Notes under the pieces: generated by a model
Database searches by the model: none
What the model was told of the DNA's origin: nothing
Seen by the model: only the letters and a program-made list of their open reading frames with translations
Shown here: positions 36,601-46,800 of the stretch, piece by piece
Layout: each line of letters opens with the position of its first letter
Numbering within the stretch: the first letter of the stretch is position 1
Assembly (NCBI GenBank): GCA_017506865.1
Contig: JAFCMP010000468.1
Location: 124,001 to 188,000, forward strand
Length of the DNA: 64,000 nt
From: Tribonema minus
Taxonomy: Eukaryota; Sar; Xanthophyceae; Tribonematales; Tribonemataceae
Reading direction: 5' to 3'
Position numbers and translations under genes: made by a program

Positions 36601-37905
36601 CGCTGACTACATAGCTTTGGGCTCGCAACACTACAGATCGGGCATACGTTGGCGCTGCGCAGTGGTATACCACTTTGGTCAGGGCTAGGGTATGCATGTA
36701 TGTCACTTCAAGCATGAGAGGCATGCATCTCATTCTCTGCAAGGAGCTCTGCTTGAGTCAGTTCATACTGCACGGTGCGTCAAAGCCCAAGTGTGGGTGG
36801 TGCTTTCATGTGTTACCGTGCGTTGACCTCACCAGCAGCATTTCTTCAAGTGCATCTGGTGCGATTCGTTCACTGCGCCACAGACGTGTCACAGAGCTGG
36901 CGTCCAGCTGGCTGCACATCACTGTTCAGACAACGATGGATATCAAACACTATGTATGTATCATGATTGTGCTGTATGCATGCACGAGTTTGTGTGCGGA
37001 GTGAGTGTGCCGTCAATGCAGCCATAGTTTCACATTGGCGACCGCAAGCAATGGGTCGCTGATCAGCTTCTGTTTTCCCTGCGTGCTGTCCCTTTCATCG
37101 CAGGCGGCGGTGGTGGTGGTGGTGAGTACTGAGCACTGTTGAGCTGTGAAATATGCGTCCCGATGTTGGCGCCATTGCACCAGCTGCACAAATCCAATGT
37201 CACAAACCGTGCAAGTGGGCGCAGAGTAGTCATGCCCAATGTTGCGTCTCTTGACGAGTCCTGCAGTTTTAAGCCAATTGTCTTGATTCCTCAACTATGT
37301 ATGCAGTCGTGAACCAATGGCTACATGCAGCTCCTCGAGGTAAACATCCTGTGAATGGCTGGCAATTTGCCTTGACATACTCAGCAGCAATTTTCAATCA
37401 AGGCAGCAGCACCAAGACTGGCGTGGTGACATGCAATTTGACGAACCAAAGTGAAGTTTGGATCGTGTACCTAAGTACCATCATGCATGTGATCGCCTTG
37501 ACACAAGTCTGGCCGCACTGCAATTGCATAGGGCACTTGGCAGAGTCATGTTCGAGAAATCACCAGCAAAGTCTGCTCAATTGAAGGGCAGAGCTCATTC
37601 CAAACCGCGACGAATCATGCGATATGTCATTCCCACTTGCATAGCACAACTTACAGTTACAAGCACTGAACTAAACGCGATCTCTGCCACGCCACATGAT
37701 ACCACCAACCGTAGGTGCAACTTCCATGCGTCACACGTACAACAACGTCAGGTCCTCCCCTTTCAATATCCGCGGTAGCAGCTTACCATCAGGTACTGAT
37801 CGGGCTGTGTGTCCCTTCCGCTGCTGCTGTTCTTCTGAAACAGGCGGCGGCGGCGGCGGCGGTGGCGGCGGCGGGCGCCGCAGCCTGCGCGGCGGCTGCG
37901 CCTAA
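32897..37905 (+). CDS. Secreted Gly/Tyr/His-rich protein 1
   Basis: I infer nine exons: 32897-32999, 33645-33722, 34575-34676, 35184-35201, 35618-35632, 35809-35850, 36375-36506, 37104-37121, 37844-37905. They total 570 nt and 189 residues. Exon 1 encodes a signal peptide (MQLLSAVCVAVLAAGALACG). All seven internal exons are multiples of three with phase 1-1 junctions, so each encodes a removable module. Modules in order: RELS-polyGly-EYYGGGYYHHP; (YPH)n-YPPS with polyGly; GGGGD; GFEGS; ERGLWGSYGYHYHP; SYGSSYGYHHYPRSS with long polyGly; GGGGG; and a basic Cys-containing end GRRSLRGGCA. Three exons are 15-18 nt. Gly/Tyr-rich secreted proteins are usually structural (walls, coverings, adhesives), with tyrosines available for cross-linking; that role is inferred. 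A possible dead module (GYGYGNPS) lies at about 35976-35999 without a proper acceptor. Confidence 0.74.
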
Positions 37906-40009
37906 CTTCAAGTTCACTTCAACATGGTGGAACAGCAGCCACGCGCTCTGCGGCACTAGCAGCATCAAGAATACGCTGTGCGCGACAGTTGCCTCTGCAA
38001 GCGAGCCCTTTATTTCAGTGCCGCTCAGGCAGGCGCGTCACAAGTTGCAGTTCAGGTCTGCGGTTGGGCAATCTCAAGCAACATCGGTTGTGAGCTCAAG
38101 CACCGCAGTGCACAGGGGGTATTGCATAATGCGCCGTTGCGGCGGACAAGAGGGGGGAAGCGGGGGGTGCTGTAGGCAGTCTTTGGGACGCCCATGTGCG
38201 CATCACTGCATAGATGGGAAGTAATGCCTTGTGGATACATGTAAATCTCAGAGAAGCGCGCACGTGGCTGCCTGTCACTTGAAGCTCACACCACAATGAG
38301 GCAGCACCTACCAACAGTTGTGGATACGGTCAGCCTATTCAGATCAGCATCAGCACAGTGCACACGTGCGCAGCAACTTCAGTTCATAGGGGGTGCGGCG
38401 TAGGCACTGCCGCTGCCCTGTCAGGCTTTGTAAATGCACTTCAACCACAGCGCAAAGTGTAGTGTACCCATTCATCTCTCGTGTGCTTCTCAGGTGTGCT
38501 TGCACAAAGCTCTGCCCGGCACCTTTGCAGCAGAAGCCTTGCTGTGTCTGGCCATAACCATCATTGATGCACTTTTCGTGGTGTCACGCGTTGGGATGGG
38601 CATTGTGATATATCGGCACACTTTGTGCATGCAGATAACCTCAGCATAAGACTTGACGCTGCTGTTGCGCACGTCGGGTGTGACTTTATTGGCGGTAGCG
38701 CGTCATACATATTGCCAGGCACGCTGTGACTTGCCGCTGATATACTGGTGTAGCATCGTTACCGTCTGTGCTGCTGGTATGTTGCCTGTGTGATCATAAA
38801 GCAGTGCTTGCAACCAGTAGCAGCCAAAATATCCTCCAAAGGCGCCCTCATGCAGTAACCGAGCGCTACCCATTGACATGTGTACAGTTGGTGTTCGGGC
38901 AGTTGGAGCATGATCCAGCGCAATTTTTTGCCTGAAGTTCGGCTGTACGCCAGAGAGCCAGTCTCTCTTTGGGGCTTCAGCAGGTGCAAGCATCAATTCT
39001 GCCAGCACTGGCACAGGAAGGCTTGAAATGGTTGAACCCTGCGGCGATAATCCGGCCAAGTGGAGCGTCGCACCCACTCCAATCTGCTGCGCGATGCAAA
39101 GCCCTGCGACGGCATCAAGCCGGCCAGCTCTTCCGACCTCGTGAAAGTGTATCATCAGCAGCCCCAGATTTACAATCGCTTAATTGGCCACTCCGCTGTG
39201 AGCGCAAGCAGAAGCTTTGAAATGCACACTTGGTGATTTCTACCTAGGCAGCTAGCTGCCTCTGTTTGACGCATCGCGTTCACAATGAAGCGATTGGAGA
39301 TGTAGCCGCCGCCAACAGCATGGGGTGTGGGTTTTCTCACTAGCTGTGATCTTGCACGTGCATGCGTGCATAGATCCTCTGGGCCAGTGGCATTGAAAGT
39401 TGCCTTGCATGTAGTATCTGCGACTGGCTGACCATGTGCACACCTGCATGACTTTCGGTCGACAGTGCATCTAACACGGGTGTGGTCATGAAGGGTTTGT
39501 GTTAGACATTACAATCAGAGTTCGTTGAGTGTAGCTACAGCATCACGCAGTCCGAGTGAGAGCTCGTCTGCCATCCGTGGTCCTCTGCGGCCGCACTCAG
39601 CATCATTGCCCAAGACCATGTAAGCAAGCGCATAGTGTATCTGGAGCTTGCTCTCCCATTTTTTTTTCAGCTGTGGTGAGATGAACAAAAAAAAGGATGG
39701 ATTTTCAGCTTGCTTGAAGTTGAAGTTGAAGTTGCATTGGCGGATCTTCAAGAAATGGTGATGTTGCTTTCCTGCGCACACGCGCGTGTGGTGTTGTGTG
39801 CTTCGAGTAAGCTTTGCAAACGTTCTTGCTGGCGCTCATCAGCGTGCTGCTGTGAAACGAAAACGATCTATCTGTATTCATCGCACAGCTCTCGCCTCTG
39901 ACACTTGCGAGTCATCGTGCCGGTGATGCCCCTTGCCCCTTGCAGAACGCTCTCACTCTCATCGCTGCTGCCTCGTATTCCTAGCAACGCTCGCTCGCCA
40001 GCCAGTGGT
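37906..40009. other. Intergenic region between the two glycine-rich genes
   Basis: This holds the 3' flank of gene 1 and the promoter side of gene 2. A minus-strand open frame of 150 codons (39155-38703, containing RLDAVAGLCIAQQIGVGATL) is the only notable item; I do not recognise it and it may be a transposon fragment. At 39714-39734 there is a triple TTGAAG-type repeat. Confidence 0.35.
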
Positions 40010-41922
40010 ATGATGAGGCTCGTGTGGGCGCTATGTCTGGTGTCACTGCTCGGTATCGGAGCGCTGGCAGAGCCTCACTCTAATCGTGATCGCCAGGAGG
40101 CCAGAGAGGGTGAGTGCGCGATACTGTACGCCATGCCTTGCAGGGGCTGTCGTTACCGTGCGTGTAAGCTTCCCTCTGCGGTATGCAAGGCCAGGGCTTC
40201 GTGCCACAGATGTGGGCCTGCTTCAAGATCGCGTTGTGAACGAAGCTGGTTTGGGAGACCGAGAGTTGCGCCTTGGGGCTGATGGCATTGATACGTTTCG
40301 CCGGCTCTGTGCCCTTGTCACTATGCTACGCTTAAACAACGCTACTTTCAAATTCTCTCTGCAGCATGTGCTGTTTTGCTACTTCGGATACGTGCACATT
40401 TGTGTCTTGCAATGCCAACATGAGTTCACATGAGTGCACATACACGCTGCGATAAGCTTCTGACACCACCACGTTACGCGCTAGTCGCAGCACTCCTACA
40501 ACGGCCAAGGGTTGTTGTGACTTGCAATATGCCAATGCAGACTGAGCAATGCCACGCAGGCAGCCATCGACATTATTTTGTCGTTGCATCAAAAGATCTC
40601 ACGACAGCGCAGTTAGTGAGATTTGGAAAGAGTAGCACTACTCATCCATCTCTGCCTCAAGGCCAATGCTCTCAGACACGCTTGCCGCCAACGTCACCTG
40701 AAACTTATGTCTCCATGCAGAGCGTGGGTTGAGCGGCGGCGGCGGCGGCGGCGGTGGCGGCGGAGGCAGGGGTAGGGGACGTGGTAAGCGCGATTGTATT
40801 TCATTCGTATTTCATTTCAGACCCCATGTTCTGCTGTGCGCCATACTGCGTATGCCACATTATATGCCTTGTGCAGTGTACTTCAATGCACTTCTTGCTG
40901 CATATTACTCTCAATCTGCAACCAAGCCGTGCCGCTGCTGCTGCTATGTATATGACAAGGCACAGTGTTTTTCCTCCGGGTTGATCAGTCTATATTTGAC
41001 GTCCGAAGGAGCGTCCCACAGAATTTAGAAGGCGTTGTGCCACAGTGGTCAAATAATGGACGTCGCAATATTTTTGGCTGATATATCTGTGATTGCTCAT
41101 GTATTTGTGCGCGCGTGCATGTGCATATGCGTTCACACCACATGCAGCGCACTCATCAAAGCCCCCAAGCAAGTCCACTCAGCGGGGCATGTACTTTTTA
41201 TTAATTCTCGCTCAGGGGCATGTGCTTCGAAGTATATGCCGCATAAATGCAATGCACGCATAAGCCCTACAGGTGATACTTGCACCTTTCATGGGCTGTG
41301 CTCCTTTGCCGTTTGCCTACTGACATGGCAGGCTCGTGGTGGTGGTGGCAGCACTTTGGTGGCGGCGGCGGCGGGGGCGGCGGCGGCGGCGGTGGCGGCG
41401 GAGGCGGCGGCGGCGGCGGCGGCGGGGGTGGAAGCGGTACGTACGCTTGTTGTAGATCGTTTATATGCAACAGGCGTGCTGTCTTGTGCAAGCCCCTTCA
41501 GACTGTTGCTGCGTGTCAGAGTTGCAACATGTGTACCTCGCGCACCGGCATCACAGCAGGTATCAAAACATTCTGCAAGTATGTATGCGTTTGCTTTTCT
41601 GCATCGCTCCCTTCAGCTCATTTTCAAGCCCTTATTTCGCTCCATGCTCGCTTCAAGTGCCTTGTAAAGAATTCATTATTTGGTCGCATGACCTCTCCAC
41701 TGCGCTCTTTGCGTTACTGCACTGCCTACCGCTGCGATAGCAGCCGCAAGTGTGTTCCCCCCATGTAACGAAGCGCAAGACGCTGTTCATGGCCTGAAGG
41801 TCAGACACCACTGCCATTCATCCTCAACTACTCATCTGATCTCTGCGGTGTACGTGTGTGCGACAGGTGGCGGCGGCGGCGGCGGCAGGCACCGCCACCT
41901 ACGCCGCGCCCCCCTGCACTGA
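40010..41922 (+). CDS. Secreted Gly-rich protein 2
   Basis: I infer four exons: 40010-40109, 40721-40783, 41332-41436, 41867-41922. They total 324 nt and 107 residues. Exon 1 encodes a signal peptide (MMRLVWALCLVSLLGIGALA) and a charged stretch ending DRQEARE. Internal exons are again multiples of three in phase 1-1: ERGLSG-polyGly-RGRGR, then GSWWWWQHFG followed by about 26 Gly and Ser. The last exon gives polyGly and a basic end RHRHLRRAPLH. The ERGL start of exon 2 matches the ERGL and EREL module starts in the neighbouring gene, and the basic tail is in the same place, so the two are paralogues. It is expected to be secreted or wall-associated. The second Met, one codon downstream, could equally be the start. 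Confidence 0.74.
41191..41217 (-). mobile_element. 5'-truncated retroelement 3' tail (copy 4, inverted)
   Basis: Read on the minus strand this is CCCCTGAGCGAGAATTAATA followed by AAAAGTAC, matching the terminal block of the copies at 8499, 23575 and 24742. It lies in intron 2 of the second glycine-rich gene. Confidence 0.5.
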
Positions 41923-43674
41923 GGGCTCACCCTTCACAGCAAGGCCCACGCGTCAATGAATGCGGGAAGGAAGGGTGCTGCCTTGTGCACCAAGCCAGCA
42001 AGTTGGCTGTGGCACCAGAGTGTGGCGTACACTACTCAGCACATATTTGAAACAAATAGCGAAGACTTTCATGTAGCTCTGGAGTATGAGTCATCGCAGC
42101 CCAGCCCCGCCTCGGCACGTACCCAGCTGCGTTGTGCAGTGGGGGTTGGGGGGGAGGGGGTCAGTGCTGCTTGTCAATCTTGTGTGTGGCTCTGCACTGC
42201 CATCAGTCACTCCGTTGCCCGGCACGTCCCATGTCTGTATGCCCGCAACTGTTGTTGTGCCTGCACGCCCTGATTCATGCCCTAGGTGTGTATATACATG
42301 GTAGTGGCCAGTTGCGACGCTCTGCACAAGGACAGCATGCACCAAAAGGCGCAGGCCAGCGGGCAGGAGCCAGCAAACTTGACGCAGCCTGAGCAGCTCG
42401 TGTCAACGCGCCCGCTCTCCGCGCGTACCTGGGAGCAATACATGCTACATACTGCTTGCATTGGAGACGCGCGTTTGCGTTCTTGGTTCTGATTGTCTGC
42501 TCCAGGTTGGCAACTGCCACTGCTGGTTTGGTACTTGCCGATGGGCACGTGCACCGCTGCTCAATGAAACTGCCATGGTGATGTTGCAAACCTGACACTA
42601 CTACTAGATGTTGATACGTTCGGGGCAAAGTATGCGATGACTGCACTTCTCAGACTGCTGTGCGCTACGCGCTCAAGACATGGACAGGTATCACCAGACA
42701 ACTAGCATACTTTTGAAGTATTTTGTAGGAACTGCATGTGTGTTCTGACCGTATGCAGTCGATTTTGCTGCTATATGAACCTCAAGACGCACACTTCATA
42801 GGTTGAGGTCAGAGGCATGAAGCAAGGTAGTCACAAAATACTTCAAACACGCGTACATCCTGTACCTGCAACACACAAATGCAACAGTAGCGGCACAATC
42901 ACTGTGCAACTGCGTACACTATAGGTAGCTGGTGCGGCTACTTGAAAAGTGAGCATTTGCCAAGGCACAACAGACCAACAGAACAATCAGACATCGCTGA
43001 CGTATCTACCCTGTGAACCAGTAATTTCTTGCATTAGATTTGTTTTAGAGTACAGCGTCACGGGGCAACACCCAGACTATGCCATCACGCACCACGCAAC
43101 AGATAGCGACCCCAAATCTTCACCCGCCGATATTTACCATACAGTAAGAACCTACAAGTACATCAGCCAATACCGGCTGTGTAATTGCGGTCGAACCTAC
43201 AGCTCAAGTAACTTTTGTCAAGACAATCCCTATTGCCGACTTGATGCCCGCTCGACAGCATTGCACTGGAGCCGTGACCCCTCCTCAACCGACAGTCCTG
43301 CACGCGCCCGCAGAAAGCAGAGGGGTGCCTGCACGTACCGTGAGCAAGGGAGCAGTGTTGGGTGGTGCCAGCATGTCCCCATGTTTGTTCTGAAACGCAC
43401 ATCTCTAAGGCGGTGCTGCAACGGCCGCCTCAGCACTGCCATCACACAGCATGCACTAAATGCGCAGCCGCCGCAGCCCGCATTTGCTGTGGCAGCATTC
43501 AATACGGGCCCTCTTCGCGTGAAAATGGACGAGCTGTGCGCCAGTCGATGCGCCGGCGGCGGCGGCGGCAACGCTGGCGGCAGCGGCAGGGCTGGCGGCA
43601 GCGGCAGCGCTGGCGGCAGCGGCAGCACTGGCGGCAGCGGCGGCAGCGCGAGCCGCAGCGGCAATGTGCGCTCT
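41923..43674. other. Intergenic region between glycine-rich gene 2 and annexin-TerD gene
   Basis: The two genes converge here. A (GGC/AGC)n-rich stretch at 43553-43662 lies just beyond the annexin-TerD stop codon. A 305-codon plus-strand open frame (42949-43866) crosses it and is described separately. No RNA gene was recognised. Confidence 0.4.
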
Positions 43675-43866
43675 CTACGCGCCAACGGGGTAGCCGCCGT
43701 ACGCGACGCCGCCGATGTGCGCCGAGCCGGCGGCAGCAGCGGCGGCGGCGCCGGCAGCGCGCTCCGTCGTGTCCTTCATGGCGGCGGCGGCGTCGCTTAC
43801 GAGGGCGCGCACAGCGTGGACGGCGGCGGGGTCGGACGCGTACGCGCCGGGGATGCCGCGCCCTAG
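42949..43866 (+). CDS. Long unrecognised open frame antisense to the end of the annexin-TerD gene
   Basis: The frame is 305 codons and lacks an ATG at its left end (it opens at a GTG). The first half contains YHTVRTYKYISQYRLCNCG and a cysteine-rich stretch. The second half is Gly/Ser-rich because it crosses a GGC repeat, then runs antisense through the last exon of the annexin-TerD gene. The right part is almost certainly a shadow of that GC-rich exon. No family is recognised. Confidence 0.18.
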   Translation: MSICQGTTDQQNNQTSLTYLPCEPVISCIRFVLEYSVTGQHPDYAITHHATDSDPKSSPADIYHTVRTYKYISQYRLCNCGRTYSSSNFCQDNPYCRLDARSTALHWSRDPSSTDSPARARRKQRGACTYREQGSSVGWCQHVPMFVLKRTSLRRCCNGRLSTAITQHALNAQPPQPAFAVAAFNTGPLRVKMDELCASRCAGGGGGNAGGSGRAGGSGSAGGSGSTGGSGGSASRSGNVRSLRANGVAAVRDAADVRRAGGSSGGGAGSALRRVLHGGGGVAYEGAHSVDGGGVGRVRAGDAAP

Positions 43867-46800
43867 CGCGCAGTACATCCAGCCCATGGGGCTGCGCTTG
43901 AGCCTGCGCGCGCACGAACGAAGGTATTGGAAAGTTGGTGAATGCGTGACGGCGAGGAGCGGTGGTGCGTGCGTTTCGAAGCAGAGAAGTGACGTGAGTC
44001 CGAGGGGTGCGATACGTTTGCCCCATGGGGATGCAGGCCGTCCTGCAGGTGTGCCGTTGGCGATTGTGAGCAGCAGCGCACAGGAGGGCAAAGCGTGCAT
44101 GAGGGAGAGTCTACTGGCCTCCGCGGGCAGGTTTCGGTGCAGGGCCGCCATAGCAGCATGCGCAATCACTTTTAAAAGTCTCCCGCTGCCGTGAGCAGCA
44201 GGCACCAGGGATGAACGGCGCAGTGACGTCAAGTCCACCGGTGTTTGGCATGGGGCATGCGTCTTAAGCTTCAAGTAAGCTGCTGGTGCACGTGCAGCCC
44301 ATGCTTCGTAGGTATTCCTGCAAAGTGCTGGCATCTGGTGCTGGGACGGCACGCATTGGCGTGCCACAGAAGCGCAAAATGAGGCAGCATACAGGCTCTT
44401 GGTGCACTGCGTGTGCAATGGCCGCGCCGGCGCCGCACGGGGCGAGCAACGGCGGACGGCCGCAAAACTTCAACTTTAAGCTCACAGTGACTTGCAATGG
44501 ACTGCAGTGCTGCGCACAACATGCGCCACCGAAGCGGAGCGGGTGCAGTGGAAGAGGGGTGGAACATGGCTTGAACTGCATTGGGCGCTGCTGCTGACCG
44601 CGCACTGTCGAGCCTGCGCTGCCGTCCAGCATCGTGTCATTGGATGCCAACAATTTCCTTTCCAGAGTACATGATCCCCCCAGCTCACATGCCTTACAAA
44701 GCAGCATTATTTTGCTTCACAGTGGTGTGAGAGAGTCACTCACATGGCGAAGGCAACGCCGCGCTCCTTGATCTGCGCGCCGAGGCGGTAGTTGGCGCAC
44801 ACGTGCTGCGTGCGCGGCAGGAAGAGGCGCGCGTACGCATTGCCGACGTCCGCGAACGTGGCGTCCGCGCTGTAGCAGTGCACCGTGAAGACCTGCGCGC
44901 AGAGCGGAGCGTCATCGTTGGTGTTGAAGTTCAACTATGAAGTATGAATGATGAAATGTGCGCGGCAGGAAGAGGTGCGCAAACGCATTGCCCATGTCCA
45001 CGAACGTGGCGTCCGGGCTGTAGCAGTGCACAGTGAAGACCTGCGCGCACAACGGAGCGTCATCGTTGGTGTTCAACTGCAATTGTGAACAACAAAACTA
45101 AAAGGCTTATGTTTTGAACAGAGGTGGCTTCCGAGGGGTGATAGGCCGGGGAGGCAGGACTTGAGGTTGACGTGCCAGTATGAGGGTGTTGCGATGTGCC
45201 CACACCTTGAAGTAAGGTGACAGCACAGCCATGGCATTACGCATTTAGCGAAGGCGTCTGCTTCGTCAGCAACGGTTTCAGCCGTCACGGCGGCAAGGAC
45301 CACGAGGGTGCGCGGCGCCGGAAAATAGGCGCATTGACTGTGGGCGTCGCACTCACTCTTTACTTGTTGGGGCACACTAGTATCTTGTAGCACACAATGC
45401 CAGATTCACATGGGCTCGATCTAACATTCATGGTGCACTGTTTGCATCGTGGCCGATTGCCGCAGCAGCGGCGACCACGGTTATCAGTGGCAATCTAACA
45501 TTCACGGTGCGCTCTTTGACTCGTGGCCGATTGCCGCAGCTGCGGCGACCACGGTCACTGGTGGAAGGCATTCAATTGGACGGCTTACCACACTTGTCAC
45601 CTGGAGCTCTACGATCTCTTGGTTCGTTTCCATTCCTCATGTCGACATGTCAACTTCAAGTTCAACACTCACCAGCGCGTCCACCTCGTACGGCACGTCC
45701 CCGAGCCGCACCACGACGCTCTCGTCGTCCCCCTTCCCCTCCCCCGTGCGGTTGTCGCCGCCGTAGGCGACCCCCGGCGCCGCCTTGTTCCCGTAGAAGA
45801 CCACCCCCTCGGTCTCCCCCCGCGCGCTGAGCATCACCACGCCGGCGTCCAGATCAATAGCGCGCCCGCGCGTGTCCCAGCCGAGCCCCACCGCCAGCGC
45901 CTCCGTCATGTCCTTGCTGCACACGCCAACGTCCCCCGCGCACAGCGACACCGTGCGCGCGTCGCTGAGCTGGGTGACGGCGGGCGCGCGGGGGCGCGGG
46001 GGGGGTCTACTGAGCGCTACCCTCAGGGGGGACAGGTCCAGGGGGTCGGGGGTCGCCACCCACGCGCGCGCGGCGGCGCGGAAGTCGCCGGAGAGCTCCG
46101 AGTCCAGCGCCTCGGTGAGGGTTACGCCGTATGTGGACAGGTACGCGTCGGCGATGTCGAGCAGCTCGCACTTGTCGTGGCCGCCGAGGACGCGCACGAC
46201 GGCGGCCTCGTCCGTCTGCAATGCAGCGGCGTCACAGTTGAGGTTGCAGTTGCTGGTGAGGAGTTGGAGGTCGGTTGTGGCAGCAGCGCTCTGCTGCGGC
46301 TGGACGTCAATTGAAGGTCAGAGAGCTAGGACGTTGAACGTCAATTGAAGGTCGGAGGGCTAGGACATTGAGCAGCTCGCACTTGTCGTGGTCGCCAAGG
46401 ACACGCACGACGGCGACCTCGTCTGTCTGCACGGGCGTCACAGTTTGAGGTTGCGGGTGAGAAGTCAAAGGTCAGCTGTGGTTGAACATCAGAGAGCTAG
46501 GATGTCGAACAGCTCACGCGTGTCGCGGCGGCCGCTGGGGACGCGCATGACGGCGACGGCCTTGCCCGTCTGCGGGAGCGTCACATTTGAGGTTGGAAGT
46601 AGAGGTCAGGAAGCGAATGAGACGCGCGTCACTTCAGAGACGCACGTCCTCAGCGTCAGCATGCTCACACTTCTGCAGCCGGAGATGCAGGCACTGGCGG
46701 CTAAACCTGTCCGCAGAGTCAAAGTCGCATTGTCTGGTGTGGTGGGTGGGGCGTCCTTTCTCTCAGAGTACTCTGCGCCGCTCTGTGCGTTGTGTTTGCA

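Noticed and set aside
38703-39155. 150-codon minus-strand frame as a gene
   Set aside because: No recognised domain, no signal or splice partners; kept only as a note in the intergenic entry.
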